Shown piece after piece: positions 12,362 through 23,002 of a stretch of DNA of 64,000 nucleotides. Position 1 is the first letter of the stretch. Each line of letters opens with the position of its first letter. The notes below the pieces were generated by a model, which was given only the letters and a program-made list of their open reading frames with translations, was not told where the DNA came from and searched no databases. The stretch is taken from positions 1,437,713 through 1,501,712 of the forward strand of contig NW_009799179.1 in assembly GCF_000213175.1 (NCBI RefSeq). The letters are read 5' to 3'. The translations under genes and the position numbers were made by a program. The stretch comes from Neurospora tetrasperma FGSC 2508 (Eukaryota > Ascomycota > Sordariomycetes > Sordariales > Sordariaceae).

Positions 12362-13136
12362 ATGCGTCAGAACATCATCTTCGTCGCGCTCTCCGCGCTC
12401 ACCGCTGCCGTCGCCGCCCAGTCGTCCAACAGCAACCTCACCGTTCCCGTCGACTCTGTTAACCCGACCTTGAGGAGTATGTAACACAGTTTTCAAAAGC
12501 TGTTGTGTTACCTCGAGATACTAACAGCGTCTTGTCATCAGACCAGTGGTGTGTTGCCCAGTACAACACCTGCAAGATTCTTTGCGGCATGTCTGTCTCG
12601 AAGAACGACTGCGACCCGGTATGTTTTGACCATCTGGAGTACCGCTTAAGGAAGCATCACTGACCACAGGTTCCCTCTTATAGACGACGCTGGAATGGAA
12701 CTGCACTTGCAGTTCTGGTGTTTCCCCAGCTGTTGAGGATTACGAACAGACTGTACCTTTTGTAAGTGCCCCTCGATTTTTGTTCTGGAAGCAAGGTTTC
12801 TGACGCGGCGCCCTACAGCTCATGTGTGAATTCGCCTTCGACACCTGCATCGCCAACCACCCCAACGATTCCCAGGGTCAGGATCAGTGCGAGACGGACA
12901 TCAGAGACAAGTGCGCTACCCAGACGCCTGCCGCGATCAAGGTCACCTCGTCTACCGCCGCTGCCACCACTTCCGCTGCCAAGCCCACCCAGACCAAGGA
13001 CACTGCCGTTGAGACTTCCGCTGCCGCCGCTTCCTCGACCTCTGAAAGCTTTGCTGCTCCCACCAACGCTGCTGCCTTCCTCGGCAACGGTGTTGCTGCT
13101 GCTGCTGCCGGTGTCTTCGCCGCTGCCCTTCTCTAA
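12362..13136 (+). CDS. Cysteine-rich secreted, probably GPI-anchored protein
   Basis: Exons 12362-12476, 12542-12618, 12684-12761, 12819-13136; 195 aa, with good donors and acceptors at every intron. Residues 1-20 are a signal peptide (MRQNIIFVALSALTAAVAAQ). Residues about 38-118 carry ten cysteines with CxxxC and CxC spacings (NTCKILCG, WNCTCSSG, MCEFAFDTC, DQCETDIRDKC). A Ser/Thr/Ala-rich stalk follows. The C-terminus is small residues then a hydrophobic tail (NGVAAAAAGVFAAALL) with no basic end, as in GPI signals. The pattern matches the conserved fungal extracellular domain family (DUF7707-like) of cell-surface proteins. Precise function unknown. Confidence 0.85.
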
Positions 13137-13629
13137 GCAGTGCACCTCATGAAGGAATGACGGACGTTTGATACCTCGATGCTTCTCAAAAGTTTACTTC
13201 TAGTTTGCTTTGGATGCGGCGGCGTTGACGGTTGTATTCAGTTCTTTGTATCTACCCAAAAAGGACCCTCTCGGAAGGCTTGTAATCACGCATACATCGC
13301 GGCGGCAGTATCCACCTTGACACAAGGCAATAAGCTGAAGGGAAGCATTAATACGTACGCAGAGCGCCTAATGAGAGGAGGCCAGGTGTGATTAACAGAG
13401 CAGAAATGGGCGATTTAACGCATATCTTTGGTGGTAGGAAAGTACATGAGGGGTCTTGTACGTGCGTGGTTTGGTGCCCGTTTGGTTTGAGGATGAGAGA
13501 CAGTCGAATACCCTTTATCTTAATTCATAGTTGTGACCCTCTATCCATTGTTTGAACCTTATTGTGAGTGCCGTGCCTTTCAATCCGAGAGAATGGGATA
13601 TAAATAAGTTAGTCAGTTGTCCTTGATGG
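13137..13629. other. 3' flank, no gene seen
   Basis: 3' flank of the secreted-protein gene. Nothing recognised apart from expected untranslated sequence. Confidence 0.4.
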
Positions 13630-13897
13630 GCTTTGTCGGCAACTGGTTGTCTAATAAGCCCTTTGTCTGCATTGAGTTTTCGCTGATAGAACTCTGGACA
13701 GAATCCTACTCAGCGAGATGGGTGGTTGCTTTGAAACAATGCGATTGTGGAAATAGAATTGCTATTTCCTGGTCCGCTTTGTCAGTAACTGAATGTTGAT
13801 ATAGCCCTTTGTTTACACGTGAATTGTTGCTGATAGAACTCTTTGGACAGGGCCGTACATAGCAGAAAAGCTGACTGCTTTTAAACAATCCGATTGT
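13630..13897 (+). repeat. Diverged tandem direct repeat, two ~120-bp units
   Basis: Unit 1 spans 13630-13748 and unit 2 spans 13776-13897. Shared landmarks occur in the same order at similar spacing: GCTTTGTC, then AACTG, TAGCCCTTTGT (AAGCCCTTTGT in unit 1), GCTGATAGAACTCT, GGACAG, GCTTT.AAACAAT and CGATTGT. The two have clearly diverged by substitutions and small indels. The pair ends about 120 bp before the start codon of the orphan gene at 14016, so it lies in that gene's promoter or leader. Confidence 0.8.
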
Positions 13898-14015
13898 CAA
13901 CATGGTGTTTCTGTTCATACCTGCTTGCTGTTCTATCATCTTGTTTCGATTTTTCAACCAGTCACATACATACCTTGACAAGTCCGGTAACGGCTGACAT
14001 ATTGTCACAACAAAA

Positions 14016-15845
14016 ATGCCACCTAAAAGAGCAGCAAACGGAGCGGCTCCCAACCAGCCAGCTGCCCAAAGACAACGATTAGCACCAGCAGCTCCTCCTC
14101 CTTCTCCTCCCCCTTGCCCTCCTGCCCTAGCCCCTAGATCACCCACTATTATCCCGGTGGAGATCAAAACGCAGCTTGTGCTCGCCGCCCTGACCACGCA
14201 CGACGATGTCTGCGCTTTCGAGCTGTTTTGCTCAGACTGGAAGATCTGCAATCGACAGCGAGAAAAGCCCCAACTCGAGGAAATCCTGAGGAAGCTGAGA
14301 GTGGACGTGTACACGCCGAGCTCGCAAACACTAGGAGTGCAGGCGGGCCAGGGAGAAGAACAGTTTTATGGGGAGCTGAAGAGTTATTTTGCGGGACACT
14401 CGATGAGAAGAACGCAATGTCCACTCTTTGGGGAGGGAGCACATGGGTTCGAAAACAAACATTGTGAAAAGTGCGGATGCGTTCCGTTCCAGAAGGAGGT
14501 TCTGATGGAAGGCGTTGGGGCGTGGGATACGGATTGGGAGGGGAAGCTAGATCCGGAGGCAAGGGGGTGGGAGGGAGGAGTCTGGACTGGGAGGCTCAGG
14601 AAGGGAATGGGTTATCGTGGAAATGGAAGAGATGGGAGAAGAAAAGAGGTTGAGCCATGGGACCAAATGGTTGAGGAGGCGAGGACTAGGGGTATCAATG
14701 CCTACATGACAAGCATAAGGAATACGAGGATGGGGAGGTTTTTGGCGAGGGAGGTGAAGAGAGAGAGAACGCTCCGGTCGGACAGATTGGTCGTCTTGAA
14801 TCAGAGGGCGACGAAATGGTTAGGAAGATTTACTCAGAGAGGGTTGGGAAAACGGGTGCGTAGCGGGCTTGAGGGGATGATCACTTGGGGAGACGAGATG
14901 GTTGGACTCTTGCCTTTCATCGAAGGGTTCACGGAGAGGTTTGACGACAACGGTTATTTGAGGGTGGCCACCGGTGCACCGGCGTCCTCGGCTGTCGCCG
15001 CTGCCGTCAAAGCCAGACCCTTTAACCAGGTAAAGAAACATCTCTCCCCAGAACCTCCTAACCAAGAGCCCTGGGTTCTATATAGACGTATCCGCCATCT
15101 CATGATCAACAGCGACCCCTATCTCAATTTGGAAGTAGGTATTGACTTCCCCCGTTATGGTATCATTCCTCCCACAGAACCACCGGCCGCCACGGTGCTG
15201 GCTAATATGTCAGGGGTCCGAGACCGTGTCTATTTTGAGCACATGGTGCCCTTGTACGTTGATTATCAGGCCTTGACAAATCTCGAGACACTCTACCTCG
15301 ACTTGAGGCACGTTACAAAACGCAAATTCGGCACCACGCAGTTCCAGATGGAAGAGGTCGTACAGCTGGCTCGAAGGCTCGAAGGAAAGAACCTGCGATT
15401 GCTCGTCATTGCCGGATTGCGAACTGGAGGGGCGTATTGGTGGGGGGAGAGAGAGCTGAACATCGAGGAAATCGAGGGATTTGAGATCCAGAATCCAGCG
15501 GACTGGAGGAATGTCAACTGGCTTTTGGAATTTAGAGGAGCGTTGAGGCCTGGGGGGAAGCTGATTCTGGTGGATTCGTATTTCAATGATTTTCCTTGGC
15601 TTCGACATTGGCCATGGACAAATCCATTGAACGCGGATGGGCCCATGCCACAAGGCCATGTACCTATGGGTGGGTTCCCGGTTTTCGTGAACAATTTCAT
15701 TGACAACGAATTTGATGACAACGAACTTGATGACAACGAAGATGATGACAACGAAGATGATGACTTGACGGAGGAAACATCATCGGAGGAAACATCATCG
15801 GAGGAAACATCATCGGGGGAATCATCATCGGGGGAATCAATATAA
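14016..15845 (+). CDS. Orphan intronless protein, 609 aa, acidic repeat tail
   Basis: A single uninterrupted frame with no splice signals needed. I do not recognise the family. It opens with a Pro/Ala-rich basic segment (PPKRAANGAAP, then PPPSPPPCPP). Residues about 50-70 (EIKTQLVLAALTTHDDVCAF) could be a short helical, F-box-like element, but this is weak. A CEKCGC cluster lies near residue 150. The middle is rich in Trp/Arg/Gly. Residues about 330-530 look globular with many Tyr, Leu and Trp. The last ~50 residues are short repeats: four DDNE units, then EETSS three times, then GESSS. Such genes in Neurospora relatives are often lineage-restricted. No function assigned. Confidence 0.75.
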   Translation: MPPKRAANGAAPNQPAAQRQRLAPAAPPPSPPPCPPALAPRSPTIIPVEIKTQLVLAALTTHDDVCAFELFCSDWKICNRQREKPQLEEILRKLRVDVYTPSSQTLGVQAGQGEEQFYGELKSYFAGHSMRRTQCPLFGEGAHGFENKHCEKCGCVPFQKEVLMEGVGAWDTDWEGKLDPEARGWEGGVWTGRLRKGMGYRGNGRDGRRKEVEPWDQMVEEARTRGINAYMTSIRNTRMGRFLAREVKRERTLRSDRLVVLNQRATKWLGRFTQRGLGKRVRSGLEGMITWGDEMVGLLPFIEGFTERFDDNGYLRVATGAPASSAVAAAVKARPFNQVKKHLSPEPPNQEPWVLYRRIRHLMINSDPYLNLEVGIDFPRYGIIPPTEPPAATVLANMSGVRDRVYFEHMVPLYVDYQALTNLETLYLDLRHVTKRKFGTTQFQMEEVVQLARRLEGKNLRLLVIAGLRTGGAYWWGERELNIEEIEGFEIQNPADWRNVNWLLEFRGALRPGGKLILVDSYFNDFPWLRHWPWTNPLNADGPMPQGHVPMGGFPVFVNNFIDNEFDDNELDDNEDDDNEDDDLTEETSSEETSSEETSSGESSSGESI

Positions 15846-17703
15846 ACGACCAACGAAGCATGACAGCCCCCTAGCCAAAGCATCCAAGAAAGAGGTCTGG
15901 CTTAAAGTACAACAATAAAGGCAACAACAACGGAAATAATCGATATGAGACGTAGTTTGATTGTTCAAATTGGAAAGGGCTGGTAATAGCTGGTCATCGT
16001 ACTAGTTGATGCACCCAATTTGACCTTCCAACGGCCTCGAGCCTGGCGAGGCATCAAGTGAATGAAACCATCAATGCAGTCCTGGGGAATCCGTGCCAAT
16101 ATCAACGGGGGTCTCAAAACCACGGCGTATATTCTCCTCATTGCTCATCAAGACATGAAGCCCTGGAAACTCCCTTCTCATCTTGACCTCATCTTGTGCC
16201 AAGGGTGTTTGATGGAGTCGAGATCTGGAGAGTGTGATCAGTGCTGTATAGACCAGATCCCCTGAATCTCCAATAAGGTCTTCATCGCCCTCGGAAGATG
16301 AACTCCGGATCTGCATCATAACGAGGTAAATATCCACAAAGTGTATTCGAACCAGCGTTTGCGCAGGTAACCGCGCAGTGCGATTTGCTCGATCGTTGAC
16401 ATAGTGACATACATAGGTTCGTCAACCGCAGCTGTTCAGGTTCCTGTTCCTGAGTTTGACATCCCGATGCCGAACTGATAGGAACGATACATCAAAGGCA
16501 CATCATGTGCAAAAAGTTCTCGGGCCGGGCCGACCAGTACTATCAACTTACAAGATTCTCAGTTGTCCGTACAAAAAGCATAGATCTCGAACATATGATG
16601 GGATGCTGGATAACTTGTAAACGTTCAATCATCAATATATGTGACAGGTGCCATGCAATGCGGGGAACGCTTCAGGTTGTTCAGCCCCGGCATTTGAGTA
16701 TCTTGAGGTGATACAAGATACCCAACCCTCGCTTCGGGTTTCGCATGGTTCAATTGTGGACTGGCTCGTCCGTCCCATTCTCAAAGCCCGAGTGTGGATG
16801 CCCAAAATGACGGGATACATAGTGTAGACAAAAAATGGGTCCGGTCCGTGATGGTGGCTGTCGAAATGGAAAATGGCGTACGTAGGTATTGAATGAACTT
16901 GAACATCGAACGCGATAACCAGGGCGACCTTTCTCGTCCATTGAGGTCAGGGTTGTTTGGCGTGGATCGATTGGCTGTGGTGATGCCATGGCCAACGCCG
17001 TCAAGCCGAACGTCAAGGGGAATCTGCATGCTCGCTGCAATGCTCATTGGCCAGCCGATCATATCGATGTCTTTCCATTGTGGGTTGGCAGTTGCTGAAG
17101 GTGCGTCGCCAGTCGCTCCTGCCTTGGTGGCAACCACTCATGAGAACTCCGTCGCACACTTTGCATCTGCCATTTGTATCATTTGGACCACTTGGAGAGG
17201 TGTGCCTGCCCTGCTTTCGTGCCTTCCATTTGCGACGACTCAAGCCTGCATTCGACTCCCGTCACTCAGTCAGGCTGGCAAGGGAAGTGGGTGCCGGGCA
17301 TTATCGGCTATCGACGTCCTTCCGATTTCCAAACCTTCGCCATCTTTCCTTCATCCCAAGTCCACGGTTCCCAGCTGGATCGAGGTCCAAAATGCGTGCC
17401 ATACACCCCTCTGACCCCTCGCCAGACCTTTGCTTTCACTCCCATTCACTCCTCGCCCTAGACAGAGTCCGGATTTGCTTTGCGACGCGCAAGGTCACTC
17501 ACTCAACCTTCCTTCACGAACCAGTCTTCTTCGCGAAACCATATATTTCCCGGCTGACAAAGACACGCTGTCGCTTGCGTTCCTCACCATAAACTCATCT
17601 TCCAAGAGCGTCACGTATCCAACAACACCCCGGTTTCACAAGGAATCGACAGTTGTGATGGAAAGAGGTTGCTTACAGCCGTCGCAAGGAGTTGTGGTTC
17701 GTT
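15846..17703. other. Intergenic and leader of the RBR gene
   Basis: No gene supported. Overlapping frames at 16893-17592 on the plus strand have no domain and sit in what should be the promoter and leader of the gene starting at 17704. Confidence 0.4.
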
Positions 17704-19885
17704 ATGGCGCCTAGCAAGGACTCAAAGCGGGGCTCGAAAACCCCAGAAAGCAACATCAACAATAGTAATACGTCGAATGCCAACGGAGGAGGCGGCAATG
17801 CCGGCAGAGACTCTCGCCATACCGGCCTGTTCTTGCCTCTCTTTGGCTTGCGCCTGTCTCCACGCCATAAGCGCCGTATCGAGACCGAGCGGGATCGCAT
17901 GCTGTCGGATCCTGATCGACACTCACATCTACGTCGCGGACGCGTGACACCTCCAGCGCCAACTGTGGACGTCGAGCTAAAGCCTTTGGATGATCGACAA
18001 CCGAACATGAAGTTCGCTCTACGGCCCGGTTCTGCAGTCGCTAAGCTCGAACAGCTCGTCCGGCGCCGTTATCAAGACAATTGTCATCCCATCGCCACAG
18101 CTGCTCACTTTGCTTTTTATGTGGATGGCAGAGTACTCAACCCCGAGGATGTGCTCCCTCCCACGTCTTTCAAGATCTGGTACCGCATGTCCAGATCTTC
18201 TGCCGAGGTTGACCAGTGGAAGTTCAGTCAGTACAAGGATGCGAACAACCAGCCAATCCCCCCAGAGCTTGCGACTCAACTCGTTCAGGCAATCGATACA
18301 GGCGGCGCCACGGTAGGCGAGTTGAGACGCAAAATTGCGGCTTTTATGTCCATCTCCGATCCGGACAGGGTGTTGCTGGTGGCTCGAGGGGGAACACGAC
18401 CAGGTCAGTTGCAGGGAGACAGCTGGGTGGTTTCTGAAATCAAGCGACACTGGCTTTGTTGTTGGATTAGTTATCACATTGCGCGGACGAACGCATATGC
18501 TGTGATCAATGGCCTCGGAAGGCGCTACGTCTATCATCCCGAGTCGCATTACTTCTACGACGGCATGAGTGTTAGGCGCTGGCAACATCACCTAGATACC
18601 CGCCTGTTTCGGAATGTCCGCTCACGTGGAAAAACTGGTTTCAATGCTCACTGGTCGGAGATCATTTTGACACTCAACGATACGCGTGTCAGTAAGACTA
18701 CACGCGTTTGTTGGGGAAAGACGTACGAGGTCGAACTTTCTGGTCAGGCTGCCAAAATCTTCTCGGCCGAGGAAGCTTGGCTTCTACCCGACGAAGCCTG
18801 CAGCGTTTGCCTTGACAGCAAGAATCTTAGCCTCATGGCATACAAGATCACATCTGAATGCAATCACAAGCCAACCATCTGCAACGCTTGTTTAAGCCAG
18901 TGGATTGCTTCGGAGCTGGAAACCAAGATGTGGGATCGGATTAAGTGTCCGGAGTGCCCTAAATCTCTTGAGTTCGCAGATGTCCAAAGAAACGCTTCAA
19001 AAAGCGTTTTCAGACGTTACGATGAGCTGGCTACTCGCGCAGCTCTCGGAAATATTCCCAACTTTCGATGGTGCAAATCGTCCAAGTGTAACTCCGGCCA
19101 GATAGACGATGTCAGATGCGTGCGCTTCAAGTGCAAGGCCTGTAAGAATTCACATTGCATCAAGCACGACGTACCCTGGCACTCGGGCGAAACATGCGAA
19201 GAGTATGACAAGCGTAACACCCAGAAGAAGAAAGACGAAAGGGCATCCGAGGCAGAGATCACCAAGTCTAGCAAAAAGTGTCCATTGTGCAACAAGGCTG
19301 TCCACAAGTTTTCCGGTTGCAATCACATTACCTGTAAGTTCTGAATCATCGCAGCCCCCTTCCTCGTCTTCCCGGATGATCGGTTACTAACTGTATCTCC
19401 TGGCAGGTATCTGTTCTCACGAATGGTGCTATATATGCCTCGCCCCGTTTCAGCGCAACGAGCATGGCTTTCTCTACTGTCGTCACAAACCCGAGTGTAC
19501 GGAGCGGGACCCCTTTGTCGACCTGATAGACCCCCAGAATGCAAACGCCGACCCCCGTACGTTTTTCGAAGCCGCCAACCACGGTTTATTCCCGCCACAA
19601 TTTTTCAGAAACCGCCTTCGAGTTGTCCGCGGCAGAGCTGCCCGACACCATCTTGAGGCCGGAGCCAATGAACCAGGCGTAGGGCAAATGGGACGTAACC
19701 CTAACCGCCTTCACCCCGACATGTTTCTCCCTCCTTGGATGCAGGAAGCAGACCGAGGGATGTTTGTGGGTGTTGCCGGTATCGCGGATCATGTTGCAAA
19801 CGGTAACGGTAACGATCGCGACCCTATGCACGATCTGAGGGTGTTGGCGCAAGATATGAGGGCAGCACGGAGAGAGCGGGCTTAG
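17704..19885 (+). CDS. RBR (RING-IBR-RING) E3 ubiquitin ligase
   Basis: Exons 17704-19333 and 19407-19885. ATG 17704 (MAPSKDSKRG) is chosen; the frame opens slightly earlier but without another ATG. About 703 aa. After a Gly/Asn-rich lead, residues about 100-160 resemble a ubiquitin-like fold (MKFALRPGSAVAKLEQLV). RING1 spans about 365-425 (CSVCLDSKN, CNHKPTICNACLSQW, CPECP). The IBR spans about 455-505 (WCKSSKCNSG, FKCKACKNSHC, HSGETC). RING2 spans about 525-560 (CPLCNKAVHKFSGCNHITC joined across the intron to CSHEWCYICL). The Cys in SGCNH is the catalytic thioester Cys of the family and is present. The C-terminus is uncertain: a 52-nt potential intron at 19557-19608 would end the protein at about 19682, and the frame continues after the TAG at 19883. 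Target unknown. Confidence 0.88.
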
Positions 19886-19948
19886 GTACTCCTTCTCGAC
19901 GAACCTGGACTCAACGAATACGACATCACTCTCCATAGCTTCAGTGCC

Positions 19949-20827
19949 ATGATCCTCGCCTCTCCAGATATGTGGGCGGCGTTCGTTGCCCATGAATGGA
20001 CGCGCAGGACTGGCCATCCTCATCCGCCCCCTCCTGGACCCGAAGGAGCTCGCGACAACGATTTCGAGGAACGGTTTTCTGAAATAATGTGGGACTTGTG
20101 GCTCGACATCGTTGTAGAGAGTGAATTGATGGAAGATGATGATGATGAACCGATGTTCTTTGGCCCACCTCGACCTCCGGCTTGGTTTCATTGGGAGCCT
20201 GGCCACGGCGAGCCGCCAGTTTTCCCTGCTGGTCTTCTACCTATTGGTAGTGAATTTCAGGTGGATGACCTCCTTTGGGACGGTGCGTCCCTGATTCTTC
20301 CTCAGGGCCCCGTCCCTGAGCCACGTGATGCCGATGATACAGCAGGTCCTTTCTGGGCTCCTGCCCCAGTGACCCTCCGTCAACATCATTTCCTCCCCAG
20401 AGAACAGCCGACACACAATGAGGACGAACTCTTCCTGCAAACGCTAGAAGATGACATAACTACACACCAAGTCATTGATCCTCTGGACAATCTCTTACTG
20501 GATCGCCCCCCGTGGGCTCCTGACTTCTCTCTACCTCTTCGAGCGTCGATCCGCGATGTGGTAGATTTGGTCGACTCCGAACCCTCTCTTCCTCCTCCAG
20601 GCTGGCAAACTGCGCTGACTCTCCTTCGTCCCTGGTTTCACGAAGCGCCGTGGAGATTAGAGCCCGCGACCAATATTCCCGGTCACATTGTCGGACGAGA
20701 AGAGCTTGTGTTGTGGATTGATGATGCTGTGGATGTTCTGATCAGGCGAAACCGGACACTTTTGCAGTTTATCAACTTTGATATCCGTCAGCAAATGGCT
20801 GTTGCACCAGACGCGCCTCGACCGTGA
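19949..20827 (+). CDS. Hypothetical 292-aa ORF in frame with the RBR gene
   Basis: Starts at ATG 19949, but the same frame is already open from 19886, immediately after the single TAG that ends the RBR reading frame. It therefore looks like a 3' continuation of that gene interrupted by one stop. Composition is protein-like: rich in Pro, Asp, Glu, Trp and Leu, with EEMW-type acidic helices, FFGPPRPPAWFHW, and a structured end (EELVLWIDDAVDVLIRRNRTLLQF). No known domain recognised. It may be a separate gene, the true C-terminus of the ligase reached by splicing, or a decayed extension. Confidence 0.5.
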   Translation: MILASPDMWAAFVAHEWTRRTGHPHPPPPGPEGARDNDFEERFSEIMWDLWLDIVVESELMEDDDDEPMFFGPPRPPAWFHWEPGHGEPPVFPAGLLPIGSEFQVDDLLWDGASLILPQGPVPEPRDADDTAGPFWAPAPVTLRQHHFLPREQPTHNEDELFLQTLEDDITTHQVIDPLDNLLLDRPPWAPDFSLPLRASIRDVVDLVDSEPSLPPPGWQTALTLLRPWFHEAPWRLEPATNIPGHIVGREELVLWIDDAVDVLIRRNRTLLQFINFDIRQQMAVAPDAPRP

Positions 20828-21426
20828 GACACGGGTTGAGAAGCGAAGCCAAGCAGCCTGGTATGTGAATTGAGGCGTCTATCAAGATACGGATGACGGC
20901 CGGAAGCAGTATAAACTGTATGACATGGCAACTTGGACCTGTTGTACCTGTAATTATCACAAGTGTTATAACATGAGCTCTTCTCGCTTAGGACAGTTAA
21001 CCATAGTGTTGGACCTTTAGCCAGGGTTTTGGCCAAACGAGGACCTTAACCTTGTCCTTAACTATCTAAAGGATGGGAACTCGAACATTGGTACCGAAGT
21101 ATACCGATGTCGCGGTGTTATAGACACTTGTTTTTCTCATTTTAAGCTGAAGAGACATAATGGATCGCAATCACTCTCACGCAACATATCCATCCGAAAT
21201 CTAGTCAGCTCGTCTACCTGCACATACAAAAGATCTGTATTACCGGGTGGACGTACACTGAACGCTATAGTAGAAGCATAATCTCTAATGCACCATGGTG
21301 TTTAAGAGGTGGTTACGCAATAACTCCCCAACATGCCCTTGAAAGCCCAAAACACCCAAATAGGGTCAAATACCTATAATCCTAACCTGCTTTCATTCTT
21401 AAGTCCATGAGCAGACTCAATCATTC
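20828..21426. other. Intergenic, no gene seen
   Basis: AT-richer spacer between the ORF above and the 5S gene. No coding signal. An upstream 5S promoter element could lie in the last 50 bases, but I cannot single one out. Confidence 0.4.
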
Positions 21427-21545
21427 ACATACGACCATACCCACTGGAAAACTCGGGATCCCGTCCGCTCTCCCATAGATAAGCCAGTGAGGGCCAGACT
21501 AGTAGTTGGGTCGGTGACGACCAGCGAATCCCTGGTGTTGTATGT
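21427..21545 (+). rRNA. Dispersed 5S rRNA gene
   Basis: 119 nt beginning ACATACGACC and ending GTTGTATGT, so the two ends pair as helix I. Conserved 5S landmarks are present: GGAAAAC and GATCCCGTCCGCTC in helix III/loop C, the internal promoter/loop-E region AGTAGTTGGGTCGGTGACGA, and CCAGCGAATCCC before the 3' end. Neurospora carries its 5S genes singly, scattered through the genome and in several sequence types; this copy fits that habit. Helix II and the neighbouring stem appear to differ from the commonest Neurospora type as I remember it, but complementary changes are present (CCCACTGG with CCAGTGAGGG), so it looks functional. Confidence 0.92.
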
Positions 21546-21549
21546 TTTT
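21545..21549 (+). terminator. Pol III terminator of 5S rRNA
   Basis: A T5 run overlaps the last base of the 5S gene, followed by more T-rich sequence (second run near 21555), as expected for Pol III termination. Confidence 0.75.
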
Positions 21550-22571
21550 CTTCCTTTTTTTGTGCTTTTTCGCCTTGGCTCCATCAGTTCTTTTTCATTG
21601 TCGTTTCATGGTCACAGATGTGTCCTGTCTGATCGTGTTCCTTTTTGTTTTCTTTCGTGGTGGATATATGGGGGCTGTTACGATGTTGAGGGAGTTGCGG
21701 ATCTTGGCTTTGCATGTGCCTTGACGCAGGATTCTTGTGGTGATGGAGCTTATCCAAATGTTGATCAAACCCTAGGAAAATTGAAATTGTACCTGCTTGT
21801 GAAAGGACCTGGCTTTGTAAAACCTTTAAGAAAGTTGGTGCAATAGCGGGTGTGCTACTAAAAAAAAAAGACACTGGAGGATGATCACGCTTACGGATGA
21901 CCTCTTTCGCGGCATGAACAACTGATTTGAAAACTCTATTTCTGGCACCTAGTCATTGATCTGGTAAACCACGGCGAGGTAGTTCAAAAGGCTGGAGATA
22001 GGCTGATAGGAGGAGACTGTGGGTGTCGGACAGCGCGTTGTCACGGGGTCTGCAGTACTGGTCCAGAATCCCGATAACCGGGCATTGTGGACATGGAGAC
22101 TAGGAAAATAAAAGGGATGCTGCGAGTAAGTAGTTAGCGGAACTGTATCAGACTTAGGAACCTGGTTCTTTGTTTTTACTCAGACACTTGCATACCGAAT
22201 CATAAGTATCGGGAGAAGATTAACTTGTCCAGATCCAGCAGGCCACAAGCCAAAGTCAAGTCAGTCACTTTGCCTCCTTTGGTTCGCTCAGTCTAGGACA
22301 CAATGCAACAACAACACTTGTCCCTTCGGAAATACCTTCCCACATTGCATTTCCTGCGGCGCATGTCGATGATGAGGCTTGGGTGCACATGCAGGACGTT
22401 GAATAGCGGAAATTTGAGAGAACAACGAAGATAAGCGGAGAAAGCTGCAGAGCACCCTAACTGTAATGTGCCTCAATACTTCGCGAGCTGGCCCTCAAGC
22501 CCTCTTGCGGCTCCTCCTGCGTTACTCTCATCCCGGATCGTCCCCAACATTAGCGTACCTGACTAAGCCCG
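21546..22571. other. Intergenic, no gene seen
   Basis: No open frame with a recognised domain. The 119-codon frame from 21487 overlaps the 5S gene and is not credible. Confidence 0.4.
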
Positions 22572-22769
22572 TACCGTAGAGACTCGGGGCAGAGGGTTTT
22601 AGGTCTAGGTTTCCTGGAAATCAAGCATAAGCTGTAAGTATACTGCCCTAATATGTGCATGATATGCCTACTAAAAATAAGTGAGGGAGATGTGTTGCCA
22701 CCCTGGAGGAATGTAGACTCGATTCTTCTAATGTCTCGCCTTTTCCTCCTTTTTTTTTTTTTTTTTTTT
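22572..22769 (+). repeat. Repeat copy A, ending in T20
   Basis: First of four diverged copies of one element. It starts TACCGTAGAGACTCGG, carries TTTCCTGGAAATCAAGCAT and GATTCTTCTAATG, and ends in a run of about 20 T (22750-22769). It aligns with the reverse complement of copy D over its whole length, including both landmarks and the T tract. Confidence 0.75.
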
Positions 22770-22910
22770 CATAAAGGCGCCAGAGGGTGGAGATATCCAA
22801 AATCACCCTCTTGCATACAATTTCTGGTGGGCACAAATGTTGCAATATACTTAAAGACTATGCCGGATTTCCAGGGAACCTCAAACTTTGTGCCCCAAGC
22901 CTGTACGGTA
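22770..22910 (-). repeat. Repeat copy B, inverted, abutting copy A
   Basis: Read on the minus strand it gives TACCGTACAGGCTTGG, then CCCTGGAAATCCGGCAT, AAGTATATTGCAACATT, ATTGTATGCAAGAGGGTGAT and CTCTGGCGCC. Those landmarks match copy C in order. It meets copy A tail-to-tail at the T tract. Confidence 0.75.
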
Positions 22911-23002
22911 CACCACCCACTGCATCCGATCGGCCGTGTTGTGTCGGGTTCATGCCCCACTTTAATCACCGGAGCCACGGAGCCGAATACCGTAACTCGG
23001 GA

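Noticed and set aside
17047-17592. 181-codon frame before the RBR gene
   Set aside because: Arg/Ser/Pro-rich chance frame in the leader, overlapping other equally long frames.
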